DNA from: Petasospora fabianii
Taxonomy: Eukaryota > Ascomycota > Saccharomycetes > Phaffomycetales > Wickerhamomycetaceae
Assembly: GCA_022641835.1 (NCBI GenBank)
Contig: CP048718.1
Coordinates: forward strand, 1,054,001-1,118,000
Reading direction: 5' to 3'
Length of the DNA stretch: 64,000 nucleotides
Below, piece by piece: positions 29,356 through 38,802 of the stretch (position 1 is the first letter of the stretch; each line of letters opens with the position of its first letter). The notes under the pieces were generated by a model, which was given only the letters and a program-made list of their open reading frames with translations, had not been told where the DNA came from and searched no databases. The translations under genes were made by a program, and so were the position numbers.

Positions 29356-32300
29356 TCATCTTCTGTGAGTCTTCTTCTTCTTAGTGTGGTAGAAACCACT
29401 GTCATCCTTCTCATGTTTTCTCTTTTCTCTAGTTCTTTCGTGCTTCTTAACTTTTCTTCTGGCGGCAGACTCTGGTGCAGTAATAGCGAGTCTGGCACGC
29501 TTGGTACGTCTCTCCTGACGTCTCTTAATGACGAATTGTCCCACCTTCGAGTAGTGAGAGGTGTAATTGGAGACACCAATCTTGTTTTCAATCAACTTCA
29601 AACACTCCAAAGCCAAATTCTGTAATTCGGTCTTCTCATCATCATCGGTATCAAGCTCACCAAGAACAAACAGAGGCAAGATCAAGTCCTGAGCAATACT
29701 GTCTACTCTGTCCTCACCCAAGATCTGAACAGCAAGAGCAAGGAATTGAATACCAGCCTTCTTCGCTTGGAAACAAGTTCTCTCGGATCTGACAACGGAA
29801 CCGGCTCTACTGATAGCCCAATCAGCCATTTTTCTAGCTTCACTTGGAGCCTGCTCTTCATCATCATCACTCTCATCCTTGTTTCTCAGAGATTCGTCAA
29901 ACTCAACATTATTGGACTCCCAGTGCATCATGAGAGCAGTCAAAGTCTTCACATTCTGAGTACCAAGCTCTTCATCGATGGCTGGCGCACCAAGCTGATG
30001 GAAGAGTCTGTAACCAATGTTCTGAAGGTCTGTATCGGTGAGAGTCTCCTTTTTGTTAGCAACCAAGGCACCAACAATTCTTCCAGCAGCCAATCTGATC
30101 CAGGAATGTGGGAAGAGCAAACAGGAGATAATATCGGATTTCAATTCATCATCAATCACCTCAACCTTCTTGTCAACAACGACATGGAGACACATGAGTG
30201 CAATGTAGAGCAAATCCCATTTCACCTCAATCTCAGAGTTGGATCTAGAGTTGGACAGGATTTCCTTGATGTTGACCAAAACGTCATCATCCAAATCGGA
30301 CTCACTCTTCATTCCGGAGACCTTGAGCTTGATTCTGTACAGCTGCAAAGAACACTTAAGCAAGGCACTGTTCTTCGAGTTCATCCAACCACGAATGAAT
30401 TTCTCAAACTCATCAGTACCATTGTGCTTGAAGATGTCTGAAATCAAAGAAATGGCCATGTCTCTGGACTTTGTGGAAGTCTCAGAGATCAAAACCTTGG
30501 ACAGAGCGACAAAGAACGAAGAGGAAACAGCATTCAAGAGCTCAGGTCCAGCCTTCTGGATAATCAAGTGCAACAATTCCATAACAGATTGTTTACCGGA
30601 CTCAGCTGGATAACTTAAGTTGTCAACCAAGAACTTGAACTGCTTCTCCAATCTACCACGACCCTGATCATATTCCATCAAGAACTTAAAGTAGATGCTT
30701 CTTGACATGTCTCTTCTCTCCTTGGAGTGACTTGTGACCATGACCTCTCGAATCTTGTCCATGGTGTCATAAACCTCTGGAATTACGACATGCTTGGTGA
30801 CTAAAGCTCTCAAGAAGTTGAAAGCCATACCCTGACGGTTTTCCTCGCTCAGATCTGGTTGAATTCTTACCAGCAAATAGCCCAAAGAGGTATCTTTCAA
30901 GGCTAGATCCTTTCTTTCACGAATAACAGAGGAGAGATACTTGTAGGAGAACTGACACAATTCGGATTCTGTGGATGGGAAATCCTTGACGATGTTCAAT
31001 GCTCTTCTGGCTGCTCTCTTGAAGATATCACCCTCAACAGTGAACTCGACATGCATGATCATCATCAAGATTCTCAATGCAGCAATGACAACACTCTCGT
31101 TCTCGGACAACAGGGCCTTCTCAATGAATGGCAAAAAGCCCACAAGGTTTTCACCGGTAATGAATTCAGCATTCTTGTTCAAGGCGGATCTCAACAACTC
31201 CAAAGAGAACCTCTGGAAAGTGTCGACATAGACCGAGTTTTCGGAAACAACTCTCTGTTTCTTTGCGTTGAGCTGGACGAGGAAGTGCTTCTCAGATTCA
31301 GACTGTGGCTTCTCCTTGTACTCCTTAGTGAAGTCTCTCTCAGACTCTTTGGACAACTCGTAAGCCAACATGAGCATCTCCTGCTTGGTGGACTCTTCGT
31401 TCTTATAAATACCCTGGGAAATTCTTCTCAGCATCTCATCAAGCTTGTTCTGGATCTTCAATGTGATTCTCTCTAACAAAAGCAGCTTGATTGGGTTGAC
31501 AACGTCGTTGAACTGGGAGATGCTGATGACACGAGCCAACAATTCGACAAGGTCATAGGACTTATTGTTCTTCACCTCCTTCATCGTGGTTCTGTAACCA
31601 TCAGCCTCCTTCTCCTGACCAGTCGAGCCAAAAGTGTTCTCCATGGCAACGTCCATGATAAGAGAGGCAGAGTCATCAAGCTCACCATGGGCGAACTCCA
31701 TCTCAGAGATGATCGAGTGAACAGTGAAACCAAGAACGTGAACTTGGAAACCTCTGGCCAAGGCAGTCTTCAACTCCTTGATGATGAATCTGATGTATCT
31801 AGACCCAAGAGTTTTTGAGGCTCTTCCCAAGTGCTTTCTGACTGCATCACGAAGCTCATCAGATCTGGAACGGAGAATCTGACAGATCTTAGTTAAGACA
31901 CCTGGGAGGACAACGACAATGCGGTCATGACTCAAACACAGGATAAGGCAAGCAAGGGATTCAATCAGTGGAGTTCTGTGGACAATGGTCTCATCATCTC
32001 TCTTGTTCAAGATAGCTGCGATCGGACCGATAAGATCCTTCTCCAACTGAGAGTCAAAGATAGACTTGTCCTTAGGCAAACCCTCCATGCCAACACCAGA
32101 CTGAACATTTTTCATCAAAGCCTTCGAAATGGTAACAACCAAACTAACAGAGTCACGAAGAGTAGTGCTACCCTCCTTTAAGCCAGCCATGTAGCGTCTG
32201 AAAATCGCCAAGTACTGCCTGTAGCTGATGCATCTGATCAACTCCTCAATAGTGAGGACGGTCTCATTAGCAACGTTACGCAACGCCTCATCAGTCACGT

Positions 32301-35300
32301 AAGCGTAGTTTTCAATCACTGGAAGGATGTAGTGAGAGATACTGGCACCAGAGAGCTGGGAAGCAACCTGCCCAAGTCTCTTGATGGTTCTCTGACGTCT
32401 GTGAACCTGAATATGGTTGATATTCATAAAGAAATTTGATTCCTCATCGTTGTTGAAGAGCAGCACAGACATGTCCTTGAAATCATCGACATACTTCACA
32501 GATGTAACAATATGAAAGAGAATTGCAATGAACTCACCTTTCACAGCAGAGTTCTTGCTTCTTAGACCAACCCTCAAATTGGAGAGAATTAAGTCCTTGA
32601 AGATACGGATAAATGCCTTATCAGCTTCATCCTTAGTGGAGAAAGAGTCAACAAACTTTCTGATGGTGAAAGATGCATTGGTTCTGATAGCAAGATCATC
32701 GACATCAGTGAGGAAAAACAAAACAGTGTTCAAAAGAGGAACCCATTCTAGAGCAGTGAGCTCACTGAATGTCTTTTCATTGATCTCTCTGAAGGCACCG
32801 AGTCTTGTATCGTAGTCTAACTCAGCAAGACCACGCTTAGAATAGCTGTTCAAATCAGTCAAGTAGCGACCGATTCTGGCATAATCCTCGAATTTGGAAC
32901 CAATATCAACAAACAATTCAATCAAGACCTCACGTTGTTGTCTATCAGTGAAGAATTTTAAGAATCTGGAGGAAACCTCATACAAGTGCTTGATGTCATC
33001 GAACTCACCATCGAACTCTTCAATCAAAGCCTTCAAAATTTTCAGCACCTGAAGCTTCAAATCCTTCGACATTTGGGCGTTTGGCTTTTCCAGCAGCTGT
33101 GTACAAAGTGTAACCAGCTTGGCTCTCTTCTCCTGGATCTCAACATGACCATTTTCAACAAGACTCAATAGCAGGTTTATCGTCTTATTGTTGATCTGGT
33201 AGTCAGTGACACGAGCAAGGATAGACTCAAGAGAGGATAAAACCTTCTCAGCAACTAATTTGTGAAGATTCCGGAACTTCGATTTCTTGGAAGCCTTGGT
33301 GATGATGTTGGTACAGAAGTCGAGTACAACAGATAGAACCTCGTTCTTAGTCAAGGAGTTCTGAAGAAGGGAGAGAACCTTATGAGATGGCTCGAGGTCG
33401 TTGATCATCAAGAGCTCAACGTAGTTCTTGCGCTCCGACCAGCAGATCAGGATCTTCAAAAGAGCAGAAGGCTGCTGAAGGTTCTCGTCCTCAAAGTGGA
33501 TGAAACGTGGAGCCAGAACCTTCTCGTAGATAGTCACGATGTATGTGTCCCAATTGAAGTCATCAAGAATGTTGAAGAGCATGTAGAGGTCCTTGGTACC
33601 AGACTGTCTCACGTTACGAGCAGTAGAAACTAGTTGAACGTCATCATGATCTCCTTGCAGAACTTCTTCAGCAGTCAACAGGGATACAATAAGTGGTCTC
33701 AAAGTGTGCGACAGAAGGTGTTTGAATTTCTCACCAAGAGTGTTGATGAGCTCAGAAAGCAAGTTGGTATAACCGAGGCATCTCTTGAGAGTATCGTTAG
33801 TGACACCAACAATCTCTGGAGCCACCCATTCATCGTCATCCTCATTAGAGGAGACGTAGACCTTCTCAGAAACCATGTCCAGGAATTGCGTGATGTGCTC
33901 AGGAGACAAATTTGGCAAGACTGAGAGAGCACCGAGCTTCATACCCTTCTTGTTACCACTGTTGGTCACAGACTGGGCACGACCAAAGATGATTCTTAAG
34001 ATCAATGGCATGACATCCTTCTCATCTTCCGCCTCCAGAACACGATCTTCACCCTTAGACGTGATTCTCTGGATTTCATCACGGAACATAGAATCGTCCA
34101 ACAGGTTGATCAAGTTGTCCTTGTACTTTGTGACTGATTTATTCTTGTAGTTGAGCAAACAGTCCAAAGTAACCTTTCTGAGCTCTGAGGACTTATTGGA
34201 GAGCAAGAAAAGAAGCTTGGAATAGAATTCACCAGAGCGAGAAATGCTCTTCAGCTTTTTAAACTTGACAAACAACTCCATCAAAGAAAGCTGTTCCTTT
34301 TTGGTCATAGGTCTCTCAGCAGAGTCCTCATCAACGACAAGCGACACAAGCTCAGCAGAGTGCAACTCACCAACTTCTGGAACAGACTTCAAAGCTTCCA
34401 AGGCATGAGCACAGATGTATGATGGGTACGCCTCAACGGTATTGTGCCTCTCAGCAGAGTCTAAAAGTGACTTCTTTTCGCTCTGGTACTTCTCAATCAA
34501 ATCACCTGCATGGTTGATCACAGAGTAGAGTCTTGTATCAATGATAGACCACTCGACAAGATCCTCAGTAATCTCATCACTCATGTCAACATAGAACGGA
34601 GTAGGTTCCAGTTCATGAGAACCAGTGATGAATCCGTATGCCAGGTCCCAGATGAGTTCTCTATTTTTCTGGTACGTCTCTGGAAGAGACTCGTACACAC
34701 CCTTCCATGTAGGAGAAAAGTGAACTGAGAGCAAACCAAACAAGAACTTGAAATAAACTTGAGATGGAAGAGTGTCAGTGACCTCCAAGTTCTTGAAATC
34801 AGCAGCAAAGCTTCTCAATCTGCGCTGGATGTCACGACTGTTGTTCAAGACCAGTGGAACTTGTTCAATGATGTCGCACTGGTTAGCAATGTTGTAGATA
34901 GCATCATTGTGCTTCAACGTCAAAGCAGAGATGAGCTGAAGTGTCTCATGTCTGATGATATGGCTTGGAGAGATCAAGTTGTTAGAGAGTACCGAGACAA
35001 GGTCTTGAACGTTTTCTGGTGTAAACTTCTCAGCCTTCACAAACTTCGTCACACTGGCAAGATACACTGGACTCTTATAGAGGAGCTCGAAATTCTCAAA
35101 GAGAACCTGTGATTTCGTCTCAAAGGAAGAAGTGGAGACAAGAGCAACAAGCTGGGCAAGAATGGCGATTTTGAATTCATCTTGGCTCTCAAAGTCACGA
35201 ATGATGGTCAACAAACGCAGGAGAGTTTCAGTGTTGGTAGATGAGCTATGTGTGAGCACCAAAAGTCTCCAGTAGACTTCATAGAGGCTCTCGGAATCAA

Positions 35301-36693
35301 TGACAATCTTGTCCAAGTCAGCACAGATAGACTCAACAAACAAACTTGGGACTAACACCCTTAGCTTTGTCATGTCATCCTTCTGGGTGATGAGTTCCTT
35401 ATGCGTGAGATCGTCGATGAAACAGGAAATCACTTCACCATTTTCTTTCCACTGCTTATTCACAAACTCTTGAACATATGGTCTTGAGTACTTGAGAGCT
35501 CTCTCCTTGCTCAGGTCGAGAATGATAGTGACGAATGGAAGGAAGAGTGGTCCAAGGGTGAGTGCATACTGGAATAATGATGAATGGAATGTGGTAAACT
35601 TCTGAAGGTCACAGTTACGCACAAAAATGGCAAAGAGGTATGTGGTGAGTTGCTTGGTATGCGTAGTGGTCTTGGTGAGATCAACGTTATCAATGATGTA
35701 TGTGAGACAGTCAACGATGACGGACCAATCTGGAACTTTCATACCGGAATCGGCAAAGATGAGCACAGTGAGAAGCTTGATGTAGTGTGGGAGATAGTCA
35801 TTATCATTCTTGACCTTGTTGGAGATGATGGATATCACTAATTCGTAGATCTCCTTGACAGACTCAGGGGTACCATAGTTGATCACATTTATGAGAATAT
35901 CTCCAAGAATGGATGTTACATCATCAGACTCGAGGGATTCAAGTAGTGACCTTATAATGATGTGTGATTTCGAGTGGATGGCACCCTGTGTGGATTTCAT
36001 GGCTTCACTGAACAAAATACTCAATGCCTTATTATAACTCTCTGCACCTACCTTCTCGAATGCAAATGTGGTGAAGTTTACAAGGTTCTGCTGAGCTGTC
36101 TTTCTCAAAAGGAATGAAAGAGATTCGGCAGAGAATCTTGCAACGTGATCCTTTGAGTTGAAAAGCGGTAATAGAAGTTCAAATGTTGGGACTAGGTCCT
36201 GTGAGAGGAACTTTGAAAGATATTTGAATATAAAGGCAAGACAGTTGAACTCCCATTCAAGTGCATCAGCAGTATTTTCTGCAAGTGCAAGGTCCATGAT
36301 CAGCCTTACAGTAGGCTCATAAAATTCAAGGAAATCTGGACCAAGATCATGACAGAACTGTGTTAAGAGCTCGAGTAATGGTTGAAGTGAGAGGTCATCG
36401 TGTTTGCTGATAGCGGCTGATAATTCTTCAAAGATGCGTTGCTTGTAATGGAGAAGCTGTGGAAGACTTTGTGAGATGGGTTCAACCTTATCGGCAAGCT
36501 CTGTGAAAGATGCAGATCTGTTAAACTCGATCCAACGCTCGAGTGTGGCAAGGAAATGTGATGTCTCCGCATCATCGTAGGCTCTTGTATTCAGGCGCTT
36601 GGTGGGCTCGATTTTGATAGCATCCACACGGTCCCTGAAGGAACTATAGGTATATCGTTTGGTAGACTTCGTGGTATTGTCCTGCTTGACCAT
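29356..36693 (-). CDS. UTP20: U3 snoRNP / small-subunit processome component Utp20
   Basis: Giant HEAT-repeat scaffold of the 90S pre-ribosome, needed for 18S rRNA maturation in the nucleolus. The product is 2445 residues (yeast, 2493). The N-terminus VKQDNTTKSTKRYTYSSFRDRVDAI and the segment LQPLLELLTQFCHDLGPDFLEFYE match yeast directly. The body is alpha-helical repeats and the C-terminus is a basic nucleolar tail (RKVKKHERTREKRKHEK). The start at 36693 is the first ATG that fits. The gene is convergent with NHP10 (142 bases apart). A Ribi-type promoter lies upstream. No intron is needed over the 7.3 kb. Confidence 0.97.
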   Translation of the reverse strand: MVKQDNTTKSTKRYTYSSFRDRVDAIKIEPTKRLNTRAYDDAETSHFLATLERWIEFNRSASFTELADKVEPISQSLPQLLHYKQRIFEELSAAISKHDDLSLQPLLELLTQFCHDLGPDFLEFYEPTVRLIMDLALAENTADALEWEFNCLAFIFKYLSKFLSQDLVPTFELLLPLFNSKDHVARFSAESLSFLLRKTAQQNLVNFTTFAFEKVGAESYNKALSILFSEAMKSTQGAIHSKSHIIIRSLLESLESDDVTSILGDILINVINYGTPESVKEIYELVISIISNKVKNDNDYLPHYIKLLTVLIFADSGMKVPDWSVIVDCLTYIIDNVDLTKTTTHTKQLTTYLFAIFVRNCDLQKFTTFHSSLFQYALTLGPLFLPFVTIILDLSKERALKYSRPYVQEFVNKQWKENGEVISCFIDDLTHKELITQKDDMTKLRVLVPSLFVESICADLDKIVIDSESLYEVYWRLLVLTHSSSTNTETLLRLLTIIRDFESQDEFKIAILAQLVALVSTSSFETKSQVLFENFELLYKSPVYLASVTKFVKAEKFTPENVQDLVSVLSNNLISPSHIIRHETLQLISALTLKHNDAIYNIANQCDIIEQVPLVLNNSRDIQRRLRSFAADFKNLEVTDTLPSQVYFKFLFGLLSVHFSPTWKGVYESLPETYQKNRELIWDLAYGFITGSHELEPTPFYVDMSDEITEDLVEWSIIDTRLYSVINHAGDLIEKYQSEKKSLLDSAERHNTVEAYPSYICAHALEALKSVPEVGELHSAELVSLVVDEDSAERPMTKKEQLSLMELFVKFKKLKSISRSGEFYSKLLFLLSNKSSELRKVTLDCLLNYKNKSVTKYKDNLINLLDDSMFRDEIQRITSKGEDRVLEAEDEKDVMPLILRIIFGRAQSVTNSGNKKGMKLGALSVLPNLSPEHITQFLDMVSEKVYVSSNEDDDEWVAPEIVGVTNDTLKRCLGYTNLLSELINTLGEKFKHLLSHTLRPLIVSLLTAEEVLQGDHDDVQLVSTARNVRQSGTKDLYMLFNILDDFNWDTYIVTIYEKVLAPRFIHFEDENLQQPSALLKILICWSERKNYVELLMINDLEPSHKVLSLLQNSLTKNEVLSVVLDFCTNIITKASKKSKFRNLHKLVAEKVLSSLESILARVTDYQINNKTINLLLSLVENGHVEIQEKRAKLVTLCTQLLEKPNAQMSKDLKLQVLKILKALIEEFDGEFDDIKHLYEVSSRFLKFFTDRQQREVLIELFVDIGSKFEDYARIGRYLTDLNSYSKRGLAELDYDTRLGAFREINEKTFSELTALEWVPLLNTVLFFLTDVDDLAIRTNASFTIRKFVDSFSTKDEADKAFIRIFKDLILSNLRVGLRSKNSAVKGEFIAILFHIVTSVKYVDDFKDMSVLLFNNDEESNFFMNINHIQVHRRQRTIKRLGQVASQLSGASISHYILPVIENYAYVTDEALRNVANETVLTIEELIRCISYRQYLAIFRRYMAGLKEGSTTLRDSVSLVVTISKALMKNVQSGVGMEGLPKDKSIFDSQLEKDLIGPIAAILNKRDDETIVHRTPLIESLACLILCLSHDRIVVVLPGVLTKICQILRSRSDELRDAVRKHLGRASKTLGSRYIRFIIKELKTALARGFQVHVLGFTVHSIISEMEFAHGELDDSASLIMDVAMENTFGSTGQEKEADGYRTTMKEVKNNKSYDLVELLARVISISQFNDVVNPIKLLLLERITLKIQNKLDEMLRRISQGIYKNEESTKQEMLMLAYELSKESERDFTKEYKEKPQSESEKHFLVQLNAKKQRVVSENSVYVDTFQRFSLELLRSALNKNAEFITGENLVGFLPFIEKALLSENESVVIAALRILMMIMHVEFTVEGDIFKRAARRALNIVKDFPSTESELCQFSYKYLSSVIRERKDLALKDTSLGYLLVRIQPDLSEENRQGMAFNFLRALVTKHVVIPEVYDTMDKIREVMVTSHSKERRDMSRSIYFKFLMEYDQGRGRLEKQFKFLVDNLSYPAESGKQSVMELLHLIIQKAGPELLNAVSSSFFVALSKVLISETSTKSRDMAISLISDIFKHNGTDEFEKFIRGWMNSKNSALLKCSLQLYRIKLKVSGMKSESDLDDDVLVNIKEILSNSRSNSEIEVKWDLLYIALMCLHVVVDKKVEVIDDELKSDIISCLLFPHSWIRLAAGRIVGALVANKKETLTDTDLQNIGYRLFHQLGAPAIDEELGTQNVKTLTALMMHWESNNVEFDESLRNKDESDDDEEQAPSEARKMADWAISRAGSVVRSERTCFQAKKAGIQFLALAVQILGEDRVDSIAQDLILPLFVLGELDTDDDEKTELQNLALECLKLIENKIGVSNYTSHYSKVGQFVIKRRQERRTKRARLAITAPESAARRKVKKHERTREKRKHEKDDSGFYHTKKKKTHRR

Positions 36694-36768
36694 TATTGCG
36701 GGACCCACGGGGCTTGTTGTGTGACTTTATTGTATGAATAGAGCTCTTGTTAAAGCCTAACTAACTCT

Positions 36769-36787
36769 AAAATTTTTTGGCGATGAG
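36769..36787 (-). promoter_or_regulatory. RRPE plus PAC ribosome-biogenesis promoter elements of UTP20
   Basis: AAAATTTTT (36769-36777) is followed two bases later by an exact GCGATGAG (36780-36787), about 76-94 bases before the UTP20 start. In yeast this pair drives ribosome-biogenesis genes through Stb3 and Dot6/Tod6, fitting the function of UTP20. Confidence 0.8.
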
Positions 36788-36907
36788 AAGGCAGGGCGCG
36801 CAACCTTTCCTAATCAGGTAAGCGCCATTTGACACTATATGTTCAAGTTCAAAAGGGTGTTGTCGTTAACGTCATTTAAATAAATAGAAATCAGATGCAT
36901 CTAAGTA

Positions 36908-38602
36908 TCAGTGAGAAGAGTGGGTATCCATATCTCGGGAAGAGCCCTCACCGGGGTCCTGTGCCGTTGTTTCGTTACTCTCATATTGATAGAAATCACC
37001 TAGCCCATTTGCATCATCCATGGACCTCGACGTTGTTGAAGTCTGTTCATCGTTATCACTATCACATACGACTTCTTTCTTTGAGTAGACAAATACTTCC
37101 TTGCGCCCTTGTGTTATGATTGGTCTCTTCTTTCTCGCCTCCACACGTTTTGTAGAGCTGTTCACTGAGACAGAACGAGGTACAGCCAAACCATAGGCAA
37201 TCACTTGATCTGTGAAGTACATCAATGTATTACCAGTATTCTCCAATGTATGCTTGATACGAGAGCCGATTCTGAAAGCGGCTTTTTCACCAATAGCAGG
37301 AGTGTTGTTGGCCGTGTTGTGTCGTGTTTCATCGGATTGAGTGTTGTATTTCCAACCGAGTTGACCATCTCCTCCATTATTTTGATTGTTGTTGTTATTG
37401 TTGTTGTTATTATTATTGTTGTTTGTCGTGGTACTAGGGGCATTATCACGAGGTGCCATGTTCTCGTTATCATCAGTGATCTCGTATCTGGCTATGTCTT
37501 TGTACTCCTCTTCGTAGACTGGTCTTCCAAGAATACCTTCAGTTTGTTGATATCTCTCTAATGCATGAACTCTGTTAATCCATTCCCATGGAATGACAGT
37601 AACACTAACATAAATGGTGGTATTGAAGATCTCAGAGAGTTCAGAGACCCAGACATTTGAGATATCGGTGATGAAGAAGGCAAATTGGAGATTAATGACC
37701 AAAAATGTGAGAATTGTTAAGAGCATGATGTCCTTTTGAAAGATAAAAGAGCGTCTTCCAAACCCATAGATGATAATGAGTCCACAATACATCATAGCGA
37801 GTGCTATTCTTAGTAGATAAGTGAATGCTGGAAGGATCGAAAAATCTGAATCTGTGTCTATGTCAAACTTGCTAAATGTGGAAACACCCCAAATGACCTG
37901 TGCGCAGATGGAGAGAAACCCACCAATAATGAAACTGACACGCTTCTCCTTCACACGTGAGAACAGACGGATTATCACTTGGACTTGGGCAAATTGTGCC
38001 ATGAGAACGACGATGAAATCGATGGTACTGAACACATTATCGCTTTGTAATGACTCTAAAAGTTTTTCTCCCGAGCTGTACCCTAGATCGTGCTGCTTGT
38101 CAAGAAACACAATAGCTCGTACGAATAAGATGCCAAGGTTCGTGGACGCGAGAGCACTCTCTGCTCTCAGAAGCCAACTGGGGTTTTGCGTGTGATTTGT
38201 GAAGACGATGACGGTTAGAAAGATACACATAACCGTTGAAACTGTAAGGGAATATATGAGTGGGTAAATGCTGTACTTGAATGAACCTGTTTCTGTACTG
38301 ATATACTGCGACCACTGAGAAGCGGCGTACGGGAGCTGATCGACACCGACATACTTGAAAGTAGATAACACTGGGCCGTCATTGTAACATAGTGGCTCGT
38401 AGAATACATCTGTCAATACGTGCACCTTGCGTGTGTTTTCCACAAGAACAACGTAGCCTTCGTTAAGAAGCAGCCCTTCGCACAGGGCAAACTGTTCTCG
38501 CTCTTGTGGATATCGCCAGACAACGTTTGCACCGAAAACCATCACCTTGTTGCCTGGGGGTTTATATAAAGCTCTATAAGCATTAAAAGACTTAATGCTC
38601 AA
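36908..38602 (-). CDS. RIM21: RIM21/PalH-family alkaline pH sensor
   Basis: Plasma-membrane sensor of the Rim101/PacC pathway. Seven hydrophobic segments lie between about residues 110 and 345, ending in the family mark VIPWEWINRVHALERYQQTEGILGRPVYEEEY. The cytoplasmic tail of over 200 residues is hydrophilic, with an asparagine run near 400 encoded by a GTT/TTG microsatellite (37386-37424), an acidic stretch and a serine-rich end. Length 564 residues (Rim21 533, Dfg16 619 in yeast). Rim21 and its paralogue Dfg16 are hard to separate by eye. The start is uncertain: MVFGANVVWRY at 38542 is an alternative, and a TATATAA sits between the two ATGs. Divergent from MON2, 200 bases apart. Confidence 0.82.
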   Translation of the reverse strand: MSIKSFNAYRALYKPPGNKVMVFGANVVWRYPQEREQFALCEGLLLNEGYVVLVENTRKVHVLTDVFYEPLCYNDGPVLSTFKYVGVDQLPYAASQWSQYISTETGSFKYSIYPLIYSLTVSTVMCIFLTVIVFTNHTQNPSWLLRAESALASTNLGILFVRAIVFLDKQHDLGYSSGEKLLESLQSDNVFSTIDFIVVLMAQFAQVQVIIRLFSRVKEKRVSFIIGGFLSICAQVIWGVSTFSKFDIDTDSDFSILPAFTYLLRIALAMMYCGLIIIYGFGRRSFIFQKDIMLLTILTFLVINLQFAFFITDISNVWVSELSEIFNTTIYVSVTVIPWEWINRVHALERYQQTEGILGRPVYEEEYKDIARYEITDDNENMAPRDNAPSTTTNNNNNNNNNNNNNQNNGGDGQLGWKYNTQSDETRHNTANNTPAIGEKAAFRIGSRIKHTLENTGNTLMYFTDQVIAYGLAVPRSVSVNSSTKRVEARKKRPIITQGRKEVFVYSKKEVVCDSDNDEQTSTTSRSMDDANGLGDFYQYESNETTAQDPGEGSSRDMDTHSSH

Positions 38603-38802
38603 CTCAGTTGAACTGCTTTACGCGATTAAAGATAAAGATCCCAAAAAGGAAAGATTATGAGCACTGGGTATACTTATGGTAGGGGCACATAACAATTGAC
38701 ATTTTGAGGAGTCGTTATGGGTGAGTTGGAGAGTATCACTTTAGGATCACAGGATTTGCAGTTCTTGGGAAATCTGGATAGTCATTGAAGTACCAATTCA
38801 CA

